Below are positions 40,252 through 48,483 of a DNA stretch of 49,416 nt, in pieces. Source of the stretch: a bacterium (lineage in GTDB: Bacteria > Patescibacteriota > Saccharimonadia > Saccharimonadales > UBA4665). Made by a program: the position numbers and the translations under genes. The DNA is taken from assembly GCA_021809645.1 (NCBI GenBank), contig JAJZKE010000003.1:1-49416 (forward strand), written 5' to 3'. Positions within the stretch are counted from its first letter, which is position 1; each line of letters starts with the position of its first letter. The notes beneath the pieces are model-generated. The model saw only the letters and a program-made list of their open reading frames with translations. It ran no database searches and was not told the origin of the DNA.

Positions 40252-43200
40252 TTATATTTTATAACCGTAATTTTGAGCTAAAATAATTAGATCAGGTAAC
40301 CCTATAATTGACCCACCGGTAATATTACCCTGGGCATAGCCGCCAGGCTTACCGTAATTTTGAGCTAAAATAATTAGATCAGCCAGCCCAACTTCGGAAC
40401 CAGAATTAAAATCACCATTAGTAATATTAATATTATAGTTAATTGAACTAGTATTGCCTTGATTGTCTTTGGCAATAATTTCAACATTATAAATACCGTC
40501 GGCAAATTTAGTCGTATTTAAATTAAAATCATAAGGTGGAGAAGTATAAGTTTGTACAACTTGACCATTAATTAAAAGTTGAGCTTGAGTAATAGTATTG
40601 GTTAAGCTTGAATTTATTGTCGTATTAACCGACCAATGACCATAAATAGACTGATTATTGGTTATTGAACTAGTATTAATAGTCGGGGCTGTTCCAATGC
40701 CAGATCCAGGACCATAGGCTTCAACGTCGTAAATAGAAGTAAGATCATTGCTTGTCCCCATTTGCGGCCAAAAACCAGGCGGCAAGCCATTACCGTAACC
40801 AGAATAATCGATTTGCATATTTGTTATTTCGATTTGACTAACCGTCTGAGGTGTAAAAGTAATTAAATTGTTTCGGTTATAATACTGATTGGTAACTGTA
40901 GCAACAGTATTGAAAATACCATTACCACTATTAACTTTGACTTCATAACCCCTCAAACCCGTTACACTTGATCCGATACCTGTACTAGAAATAAAAACTC
41001 GATCAATTGTAACTGGACTTTTTAGGCTAATAGTCAGCGTTGGATTATTATCAGCATAGGTGGCCGACCAGACATTACTGCCTTGCCGTCCACTACAAAT
41101 TAAATTATTACCTCCAGCATCATCGATGCCATAGAGAACAACATTAGGATTAACTGTTGTTCCATTTGAACATTCATATGAGCTCGAAGCAGTAGCACTT
41201 GCCCCTTGGCTTACTAAGGCATAATTTGTACCATAACTTTCAGCAGCTTTAATAGTTAAATTTTGTCCGTTCGGGATACTAATATATTGGACTTGACCAG
41301 TTAAAGTTAACATCGAATTGCTGCCTAGGGTAGAGCTATCGCCGTATTCAGAAGTAATACTCATTGTACCCCCGCCTGATAAGGTCGGTACAACATTAAC
41401 ATTGTAATTATCAGACCATATAGCAACAACATCATTATTATTAGTAGCAGATGGTCCGTAAAGTGCAGCAAATGTATGTGGCGTACCGGTTGATAACCAA
41501 TTCATAAAAGTTCTACCACCTAAATTCGCTTGATAGTTAACAGCTGCTAATCCGCCAGGATTTAAAATATTCTGGGCTCCACCCAAAAGTTCCCAATATG
41601 TCCCATTTACTTGATATTGACCACTGTTAAAAAAATTATTATATCTATTGATTCCATCTGATTGATATAAAATCATTTTAGTCACCAAAAGATCACCTTG
41701 ATTATAATAATTATATGGGCTTGCAAGAGTATTATTCCAAAAACCGCTTTCGGTATCATAAATTGGACCACTATATCCTTGAGAAGTCAGATAAGTTTGT
41801 AAAGCCTGAATCTGTCCTGTTTCGCCAGTATTATTGTAAATTGAAGGTATTATATTGCCCTGCTCTACTTCAGATCTATTCCAACCGGTATAACCGTGAA
41901 AAGCTACAATATTTAAATAATTTAATGCACCTGCAGCTACATATTGAGAATAATTAGAAACTGAATAATTTTCATTGGAGATACCAATGACTTGATCACT
42001 GCTAGACACACTTTTAACTGCGTTATAACAAGGTTCTAGAGCATTAGTAACATAACTAGCTGCTGAACTAAAACTATTATTATCAGGTTCATTCCAACAC
42101 TCCCAGTCAGTAATTTCAGGAAATTCAGCAACTACCAAACTCACTAGTCGTTGCCACTGTCCTGAAGAAATGGCATTTTGATCAAAAGTAGTCCCAGTTC
42201 CTAACTGAAAGTCATAAACAATACCGTCTTGTTTGGCGAGTGAAGCGGCAGAAGAAATATCATTAATCATTGAACTTGGACAGTTTAGTGTCGTTGATGA
42301 CGTAGGAGTAGTTATTCCAGGAAAGCAAGAATCAATAGTATAACTTGAACGATATAGCCTTTGACCAAAATCATTGGCTAGAGTTATACCTGAAGTATCA
42401 CTACCTGAAGGTAGGCTAGCAGGATTAAAAAATGAATCATTAGACGCCCCGATCGTATAATCAGTACATGCCGCACCGACTACAGTACTTCCCTGATTCA
42501 AAATAACATTAACTTGATATACGCCTGGGTTTGCTGCCGGCAGGGTCAATGGCACATTAGCTGTATTATTGACATAGTCTGAAGAATTAGATGGTATAGA
42601 GAAAGAAATTGGAGTACCAGTTTGATTAGACATTATTTGTTGTATGCTCGATATGGTATAAGTACCACTAAATTGGCTAGCATTATTTTGCCACCATTGA
42701 TTGAAATAAATGCTGACACTCGGTGTTGTTCCAGCTGGAAAATAATTACTAGAACTAGCCGACGTTGTAATGCCAGCACCTAATCCTAAATTAAAAGGCA
42801 CACTTTGAGGTGCGGCTAAATAATCCTCAGCAGTAGTAACCGGAACATCAATCAGTGCATTAGGTGAACTATATGGATTTTCACCGGCATAATAAATATT
42901 GCCGTTAACAACTACTAAGGTTGGGTTTGGATCAGGATCTTGCAGCGGACCTCCTGCTCCATAATCTGCGCCCATTGTTCCTAATAAACCTCCACTTGAA
43001 TTAAAAAATGCTACACTTCTATTAAAATATGAAGTTACTACTATATCGCCATTGGCCATAATATTGGCAGCGGTAGGCGTAAACCAACTAGTACCTGATG
43101 ACCCAGCACTCATATAAAATGTTTCTGTTGTTGCTGTTGAATTCCAAATCTCTATAGTGCCATTATTAGCCATTACGACTAAATCATTATTGTAAGATAA

Positions 43201-43941
43201 GGCATTCGTAACAGTGTTGCCAACAATGTTATTTGTCCCCATATTGGACCCATTGGCAGCATTAAAAGTTTCAGAATTACTACTTAAAGTAGCAGCAATT
43301 CGCTCTACACCGTTACTATCTACATAACTATATAACCCCCCCTCTATAAGACCAGAAGTGTATGTCGCCCAACCAAGAGTGGCGGAAGTATCTCCGGGTG
43401 ACCATAGCCACTGCATAACTGCACCACCAGCACTACTATCAGCATAGGTTCCAATATATATATTACCGCTTGCATCTAGAGCAAACGGCGCAGAAGTAGA
43501 CTGGCCCTGATATGCGGCAGGTATGTTAATTGTAAACGAATTAATTAAACTATTCGTCGTGGCATCATAAACATAAAAGGTTGGAGAAATACTGTTTCCA
43601 TTTTGATCAATATACCAACGCGGATCCTGTCCAGAACTGCCGGGCCAATAAAGATAGCTATATATGCTACCGCCACCTCCACTAGGTGTAATAACGCTAG
43701 TAAAGGCGGGACTCGGTAAGGTTCCGGTGTAAGGTGCTTCATCACTTAATTGACGAACACCGCACACGGGAACGGCTGGTGTGGTAGGTATTTGTTGAGC
43801 AAAAGATTTAGGAGTAGACCGAGGCAAAATAAATATACCAATTACTGCTATCATTAGACAGATTATTAGTTTAAACACTGTGTGACGTATTTTTATCCCC
43901 AGTCTACTAACAAACTTTTCAAAAACTATAAATTTTTTCAT
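40252..43941 (-). CDS. Large secreted glycosidase-like protein with F5/8C and dockerin-like domains
   Basis: 1229 residues. Signal anchor 18-48; beta-propeller-like repeats to about 390; an Ig-like part to about 500; a TIM-barrel glycosidase-like region about 510-840, with WECWNEPDN (acid/base Glu near 617) and YDTESGFWN (nucleophile Glu near 730), the pattern of GH39/GH5-clan enzymes; a discoidin/F5-8C module about 905-1083; a bacterial Ig-like domain 1090-1172; and two dockerin-like repeats at 1175-1229, GDFNSGSEVGLADLIILAQN and GNITGGSIIGLPDLIILAQN. Calcium residues are reasonable in the first and reduced in the second. The gene lies 18 bp upstream of the cohesin-like gene. Substrate unknown, likely a host or matrix polysaccharide. 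Confidence 0.75.
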   Translation of the reverse strand: MKKFIVFEKFVSRLGIKIRHTVFKLIICLMIAVIGIFILPRSTPKSFAQQIPTTPAVPVCGVRQLSDEAPYTGTLPSPAFTSVITPSGGGGSIYSYLYWPGSSGQDPRWYIDQNGNSISPTFYVYDATTNSLINSFTINIPAAYQGQSTSAPFALDASGNIYIGTYADSSAGGAVMQWLWSPGDTSATLGWATYTSGLIEGGLYSYVDSNGVERIAATLSSNSETFNAANGSNMGTNNIVGNTVTNALSYNNDLVVMANNGTIEIWNSTATTETFYMSAGSSGTSWFTPTAANIMANGDIVVTSYFNRSVAFFNSSGGLLGTMGADYGAGGPLQDPDPNPTLVVVNGNIYYAGENPYSSPNALIDVPVTTAEDYLAAPQSVPFNLGLGAGITTSASSSNYFPAGTTPSVSIYFNQWWQNNASQFSGTYTISSIQQIMSNQTGTPISFSIPSNSSDYVNNTANVPLTLPAANPGVYQVNVILNQGSTVVGAACTDYTIGASNDSFFNPASLPSGSDTSGITLANDFGQRLYRSSYTIDSCFPGITTPTSSTTLNCPSSMINDISSAASLAKQDGIVYDFQLGTGTTFDQNAISSGQWQRLVSLVVAEFPEITDWECWNEPDNNSFSSAASYVTNALEPCYNAVKSVSSSDQVIGISNENYSVSNYSQYVAAGALNYLNIVAFHGYTGWNRSEVEQGNIIPSIYNNTGETGQIQALQTYLTSQGYSGPIYDTESGFWNNTLASPYNYYNQGDLLVTKMILYQSDGINRYNNFFNSGQYQVNGTYWELLGGAQNILNPGGLAAVNYQANLGGRTFMNWLSTGTPHTFAALYGPSATNNNDVVAIWSDNYNVNVVPTLSGGGTMSITSEYGDSSTLGSNSMLTLTGQVQYISIPNGQNLTIKAAESYGTNYALVSQGASATASSSYECSNGTTVNPNVVLYGIDDAGGNNLICSGRQGSNVWSATYADNNPTLTISLKSPVTIDRVFISSTGIGSSVTGLRGYEVKVNSGNGIFNTVATVTNQYYNRNNLITFTPQTVSQIEITNMQIDYSGYGNGLPPGFWPQMGTSNDLTSIYDVEAYGPGSGIGTAPTINTSSITNNQSIYGHWSVNTTINSSLTNTITQAQLLINGQVVQTYTSPPYDFNLNTTKFADGIYNVEIIAKDNQGNTSSINYNINITNGDFNSGSEVGLADLIILAQNYGKPGGYAQGNITGGSIIGLPDLIILAQNYGYKI
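40264..40295. repeat. 32-bp exact direct repeat, copy 1 (dockerin repeat 2)
   Basis: ACCGTAATTTTGAGCTAAAA and the following 12 bases are identical to 40351-40382. They encode the LIILAQNYG core of each dockerin-like repeat, so DNA identity suggests a recent duplication or gene conversion. Confidence 0.9.
40351..40382. repeat. 32-bp exact direct repeat, copy 2 (dockerin repeat 1)
   Basis: Second copy of the exact repeat at 40264-40295, 87 bp apart (29 codons), which is the length of one dockerin repeat plus linker. Confidence 0.9.
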
Positions 43942-44326
43942 TTTTTTAGCTTAAGTATTTTCATATCTATAACTTTGTGTTTAAGCTTATTCTTATAATA
44001 TTTTAACGTGATTCACATAAATTTAATAGTTATTCATAATTACTCAACAGGTGTCAAATAATTTATTACTCTGATAAAACAAAATCTAATCGTTATAACA
44101 AATATTTGTTTGAGCTTATAAAACGTTACTCTAGGTATCATATTTTAGAATTTAGAAAGATAGATGACAACATTAGATTAAAACTGAAATAAAAAATTCT
44201 ATTCTGGTGACCCTAAGCCACCCGATTTATAAAGTTTTGGCAAGTGAAATTATTAAATGGAGTTGCTAAGTTATCTATGGTATATAATGGTTGGTATATT
44301 TAAAATCTAGATTGTAAAATTTAAAG
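43942..44326. other. Intergenic divergent region, no gene seen
   Basis: 385 bp between the divergent large surface gene and the tail-anchored protein. AT-rich with no open frame of note. TATAAT at 44283-44288 on the plus strand could serve the 44327 gene, but the only -35-like element (TTGCTA, 44263-44268) is 14 bp away, too close. No clear promoter for the minus gene. Confidence 0.4.
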
Positions 44327-44956
44327 ATGAGTGATCAAAACGATGATACGGTCTTGTATGTTAACCATGACAATATCCCAAAAGTTCCTCCAACACAACA
44401 ACCCGTAACAATTCCACCACAATTATCAGAGCCAAAAGAAGAACTACCAAAAAAGGAACAATTAAATACTGCAACTAGTCCCATACACGACAACTATAAC
44501 CAGGGGATGGCAGAGACAATCCAACCAAATTATCAAGATCAGACAAAGAAAGATATTTTCAATAATCAGGACAGTACTTTATCTTATACAGAACCTGTAA
44601 AATCCCCAGAAAATGTGAGTTCATATGGCAGAATCCAATTAAATGAATATTCTCAACAGCAGGACAATTCTGGTCAAACAGTGGATGACGAATTACCAGG
44701 AGTAGTGATTAGTCCAACGTTACCACCTCAATCTTATATCCAAAATAGCATTCCTATGCAAGCTGTAGCTCAGAATCCGAATATTCAAGTATACACTGGA
44801 ACGAATTATGATTCGCTGGAAGAAGAAGGAGAAAGCGATGATGAAAATCTAAATTTATTATCATATTTAACCTTTGGTAGAGCCGTTGCTATTATACTTG
44901 TAATAATAGCCCTGTTATTCTTAATAGATCTAAAAGTAAAATTTTTAATATTCTAG
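44327..44956 (+). CDS. Tail-anchored, disordered protein
   Basis: 209 residues. The first 180 are polar with Pro, Gln, Asn and acidic runs (PEPTQQPVTIPPQ-type and SLEEEGESDDENLN), with no folded domain. One hydrophobic helix at about 184-205 (GRAVAIILVIIALLFLIDL) at the very end marks it as tail-anchored, with the disordered part in the cytoplasm. Convergent with the next gene (4-bp overlap). Function not recognised. Confidence 0.72.
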   Translation: MSDQNDDTVLYVNHDNIPKVPPTQQPVTIPPQLSEPKEELPKKEQLNTATSPIHDNYNQGMAETIQPNYQDQTKKDIFNNQDSTLSYTEPVKSPENVSSYGRIQLNEYSQQQDNSGQTVDDELPGVVISPTLPPQSYIQNSIPMQAVAQNPNIQVYTGTNYDSLEEEGESDDENLNLLSYLTFGRAVAIILVIIALLFLIDLKVKFLIF

Positions 44957-45378
44957 ATCTTAATCGGCAGTATAGTGACGGAATCTATACTAAACGTCGA
45001 ACCATTTTTAACCACATTAATATTGAAATTAAATTTCTTGTTTAAATTATGATCCACTAAACTGCCTACTATATCAATACTGCTGCTTGAGGAAATAAAA
45101 TTACTGTAATTAATACTAAGATTTTTACCTTTAAGTCCATATAACTTATCTGAAAACAATATATAAGGATTCTTGGACTGAAGATTTTTATCAGTTAGCT
45201 GATATGCAGCTTTAAAGTTACCACTGTTGGCATCAGCAAAGAAATTTTGAACTTCTTGACGTTGATAAGCAGCGTTAGTAAACCAGAAATACTTATTATG
45301 TCCAATAACTACAACAACTGATATAACAACTAATGCGACCAAGCTAATGATGAACGAAGGTTTTTTTATAAATTTCAT
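44953..45378 (-). CDS. Anchored small exported domain protein (DUF4878-like shape)
   Basis: 141 residues: one helix 10-28 (IISLVALVVISVVVVIG), then an alpha+beta domain with VQNFFADANSGNFKAAYQLT and KNPYILFSDKL, followed by three beta strands. This resembles cystatin/NTF2-like export domains (DUF4878/DUF3887) in shape; the call is weak. It starts at the last base of the next gene upstream (stop/start overlap at 45378), implying coupling. Confidence 0.7.
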   Translation of the reverse strand: MKFIKKPSFIISLVALVVISVVVVIGHNKYFWFTNAAYQRQEVQNFFADANSGNFKAAYQLTDKNLQSKNPYILFSDKLYGLKGKNLSINYSNFISSSSSIDIVGSLVDHNLNKKFNFNINVVKNGSTFSIDSVTILPIKI

Positions 45379-47171
45379 TAAAGACCTCCAGGAACAGTTA
45401 TTGAACCAGATAGAGTTGCTGGTGGTGGACAGGTATGGCTAGAATATGTAGCCAAGTAGTACCAAACATTTTCGCCGACAATACAGTTATTGTTATTTAA
45501 AGGACTACCTAGATTACCACTTATATTCCGATCGACAAGCTGTTTAAATACAACAACTGCTCTACAAGTTCCTGAACCGAAGTAACCAGTAGCGTTAACC
45601 CTATAATTGTAACTATTGCTTATAAAAGATGCCATTAGTAAATCCTGTAGGGCAATAATGCATGATCCTTTTTCAAAAGGTGATGTGTAATTAAGGGTAA
45701 CGTTATATGGAACTATTCCCTTCTGACAACGTCCAATACTAGCCAATGTATTTGAACTGCTAGAGGCACTGCTGCTGTTTGAGCTACCTGCATTATTATT
45801 ACCACCACCGACATAAATTGGCGCAGGAATTGCGTACGATCCACCCCCTCCGCTAGGGCTAGAAGTGCCCCCTCCGCTAGGGCTAGAACTATGACCTCCA
45901 ACAGGATTAGATGCATATGTTCTAACTACAGGAGCAGGCTTTACGCTGTAAAATATTTGTGATGTTGCGCAAATTGCAGCTTCTACTGAAGAACATACTC
46001 TATATGTTAGTGAGTCTCCGCCACTATAACCCGATGTTGAATTATAGGTAACTACACCACTAGATGAAACTGCCGCACTACCATGTGATGGATCATTGAC
46101 TATCGACAACGATGAAGCTAATGGATTATTAGCTACACCAGCAACAACATTAGTTGATACTGATTGGCCACTAACAACAACAGCACTTCTGTTTACTAGT
46201 GATGGTGGTGGTGGCGTGTATTGAGGTCTACCTTCGTATTGTGCATCTCCAAATGAAAATATTCCACCATCGGCGGCAGCTAACCAGTAACCCCTGTAAT
46301 CTGGTGTATGGGTTATACCAACTACAGGTGCATTTAGAGGTTGACCTCCCATTGATCCATAGAATGGTGCACCGTAAGAGAAAACGCCACCATCAGACCC
46401 CACTAACCAGTAACCTCCTCCTGGAGGACCGGCAGTAATGCCAACGATATTGCTTACACCTGTTGGACTACCTCCCTTATACAATGCATCACCATAAGAG
46501 TACACTTGACCATAATTATCTACTAGCCAATAACCATTTCCACTTGGGGTAGCAGCGATACCTACAAAATGCCCAGTGTAACCACTTGGGCTACCTCCTA
46601 GATATGGAGCACCACCAAAAGTATAAATCTGACCCGTTGAATCTAGGATCCAATAGCCACCTGTTGAAGAAGCTGCTATACCCACTACGCTACCTGTATG
46701 TGGCATAGGTGCCCCATTATTGTTATTCATACCACCTGCATATCTAGCACTTCCAAAAGCGTAAACTGCTCCGTCAGCGCCTACCATAAAATACCCTGTA
46801 TCTGTACCATTGCTAATTTGATCCGCAATACCGACAATTGGAGCTGATAGATTTCCGCCGAGGTTACCTAGAGAACCATGAAATGCCGAGCCACCATAAT
46901 TAAAAATACCACCATCTGAAGCTGCTAATACGTACCCTGTACTACTGCCACTATCCACAATCGCAACAGGTGGAAAGTTTAGTTTTACCATGGGTGCATC
47001 AGCAAACGAATGCAAAATTATACCAGTACCTATAGCAACAACTACTATCGCCACTATTAATAGTTGAACTTTACTAAATTTGAAGTTCTTAAAACCAAAC
47101 GATGCAGATTTTACCTTATATGAATTAGCTCTTGCCTTTGTTCTTGATTTAGTTTTTTTATTTGTTGTCAT
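45378..47171 (-). CDS. Surface repeat protein with peptidoglycan-binding-like C-terminus
   Basis: 597 residues. Basic N-terminus, signal anchor 38-57, then six to seven repeats of about 45-50 residues (55-325) of the type GYWLVDNYGQVYSYGDALY, G.PSG..V.GI, found in actinobacterial surface proteins and likely forming a propeller. Next an Ig/cadherin-like domain 330-405, a Gly/Ser/Pro linker with a doubled SSPSGGG, and a C-terminal Cys-containing domain (480-575: CIIALQDLLMASF, GYFGSGTCRAVVVFKQL) that looks like peptidoglycan-binding domain 1. Would tie the propeller to the wall. Confidence 0.75.
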   Translation of the reverse strand: MTTNKKTKSRTKARANSYKVKSASFGFKNFKFSKVQLLIVAIVVVAIGTGIILHSFADAPMVKLNFPPVAIVDSGSSTGYVLAASDGGIFNYGGSAFHGSLGNLGGNLSAPIVGIADQISNGTDTGYFMVGADGAVYAFGSARYAGGMNNNNGAPMPHTGSVVGIAASSTGGYWILDSTGQIYTFGGAPYLGGSPSGYTGHFVGIAATPSGNGYWLVDNYGQVYSYGDALYKGGSPTGVSNIVGITAGPPGGGYWLVGSDGGVFSYGAPFYGSMGGQPLNAPVVGITHTPDYRGYWLAAADGGIFSFGDAQYEGRPQYTPPPPSLVNRSAVVVSGQSVSTNVVAGVANNPLASSLSIVNDPSHGSAAVSSSGVVTYNSTSGYSGGDSLTYRVCSSVEAAICATSQIFYSVKPAPVVRTYASNPVGGHSSSPSGGGTSSPSGGGGSYAIPAPIYVGGGNNNAGSSNSSSASSSSNTLASIGRCQKGIVPYNVTLNYTSPFEKGSCIIALQDLLMASFISNSYNYRVNATGYFGSGTCRAVVVFKQLVDRNISGNLGSPLNNNNCIVGENVWYYLATYSSHTCPPPATLSGSITVPGGL

Positions 47172-47238
47172 TATGACTATAACTACTAATTATAGATAGT
47201 CTAATTGAATGTAATTATTATTGTCAAATAAAAAATCT

Positions 47239-47871
47239 CTACTCCTTGTATTCTTCTTCTACATCGCCAATCAAACGAAATCTTAGTAAAGATAGTCGAA
47301 GCAATATTGTATATATATGGAATGTTACAACAAGTCCACTAAAAGCAAACAATGCGTAAAGAGCATAGTGAAGAACGTTGATATGTTTAACCCACTGATC
47401 CATAACAGCAGAAGAAGCTGGATATAAAAAACTAACAAAGAAAACTGTTAAAATTAAGAGCAATATAATAGCACACAACCTGAGGATTACTCTTAATGAA
47501 ACTTCTATCCAATATATTTTTCTGGAATCACCTTGAAAAAGAAAATGAGTGCCTATCATGACATCATTTCGCGCTGCAAAATATGAATTAAATATAATCC
47601 AAACCAAACAGTAACAAAAAGCCCCTACCGCAGCCCAAATTAAATATTCTAACGCTTGATTCGCAAATGGTGCTTTACTAATAAATCTTAAAGTATCGTG
47701 CCAATAACTTGAAATCAATGAGTTGAAAGTATAATGTGTTCCTGCGAACAGTTTATTAACCAGTGGTAGAAAGCTGCCAAGAAAAACAACAATAACGGAA
47801 ATACTTACATATAAAACCAAACCTGAGCCACTTGGAGATAGCATTATTCTTATTTGTTTTAAAGCATTCAT
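47239..47871 (-). CDS. Four-helix membrane protein of unknown function
   Basis: 210 residues with four to five hydrophobic segments at about 17-38, 75-98, 120-145 and 165-192. The remaining loops are short and the C-terminus is acidic (DVEEEYKE). No motif I can attach to a transporter or enzyme. It lies upstream of the repeat protein with a 68 bp gap and the same direction. The preceding 337 bp (47872-48210) hold no gene. Confidence 0.65.
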   Translation of the reverse strand: MNALKQIRIMLSPSGSGLVLYVSISVIVVFLGSFLPLVNKLFAGTHYTFNSLISSYWHDTLRFISKAPFANQALEYLIWAAVGAFCYCLVWIIFNSYFAARNDVMIGTHFLFQGDSRKIYWIEVSLRVILRLCAIILLLILTVFFVSFLYPASSAVMDQWVKHINVLHYALYALFAFSGLVVTFHIYTILLRLSLLRFRLIGDVEEEYKE

Positions 47872-48173
47872 CGATGATAATTTTTTTATTTTAGTTTGAT
47901 TATACTTTATAGAATCAAGTATATAGCAATTTTAACTTAAACAAATCTGTTATTTATCTGTTACAAGAATTGCTATTCATAACTGAATAATTTCAAAGAT
48001 TAACAGTTAATCAAAGTGTTAAACTCTTATCTGTTAAAAAATCACTGACAATTTGCTCTGACAAATTCTGATTTGGCAACTCTAGAGCATTTGGTTTATA
48101 AGCTTATAGTGACAGAAATAATATGTTGGTGAGCAATGCTTAAGATAGTATCTGAACAGAAATACTCTTTAAA

Positions 48174-48193
48174 CTAGCATAAGTATATGCTAG
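48174..48193. repeat. Perfect 8-bp inverted repeat next to the transposase relic
   Basis: CTAGCATA-AGTA-TATGCTAG. It lies 17 bp before the shared 60-bp repeat. Could be a hairpin of a dead insertion sequence or of a plus- or minus-strand transcript; no T-run follows. Confidence 0.6.
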
Positions 48194-48210
48194 AGATTTA
48201 TCAAATGTAA

Positions 48211-48271
48211 TGCGCTTACTCACTACATCGTGGACACTCTTCTACGTAAAATAGTTATTCCCAATGCATCT
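48211..48271. repeat. 60-bp repeat, copy 2 (transposase tail; copy 1 at 15276)
   Basis: TGCGCTTACTCACTACATCG and following match 15276-15336 with about 8 differences. The bases beyond the stop codon (GAGTAAG.GCA on the minus strand) are also shared, so this is DNA homology and not only similar protein. Confidence 0.75.
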
Positions 48272-48366
48272 TCAAAATCATTGTTTCGTATATTGTTAAA
48301 GATCCATTCAAAATCTATAGCGTCTAGCGAGAAAATACACACTGCCCTAAAAACTACACCTGCTGC
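48223..48366 (-). pseudogene. Fragment of a transposase-like gene end
   Basis: Minus-strand frame of 47 codons between an in-frame TAA (48369-48367) and TAG (48225-48223): FSLDAIDFEWIFNNIRNNDF then EDALGITILRRRVSTM. The last 13 residues equal those of the relic at 15288. The part before is different from the HQALNYLTPAEF of copy 1 in sequence, though F.D.LG is shared. A dead fragment, perhaps of a related element. Confidence 0.45.
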
Positions 48367-48483
48367 TTATACTGCTTCATTAAACCGAAATAGAGACAAG
48401 GTGTTCGCAGAAGAGTTAGGTTGACAATTTACAGATACATTAACAATGAAAATGCGGCTTAACACCAAATCTGGACTGCTCCT

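Noticed and set aside
44263-44288. Promoter TTGCTA / TATAAT for the tail-anchored protein
   Set aside because: The spacer is only 14 bp, outside the usual range, so it is listed only as a remark.
48230-48424. Plus-strand open frame of 64 codons
   Set aside because: The minus strand of the same DNA encodes the conserved LGITILRRRVSTM tail shared with 15288, so the plus frame is a shadow.
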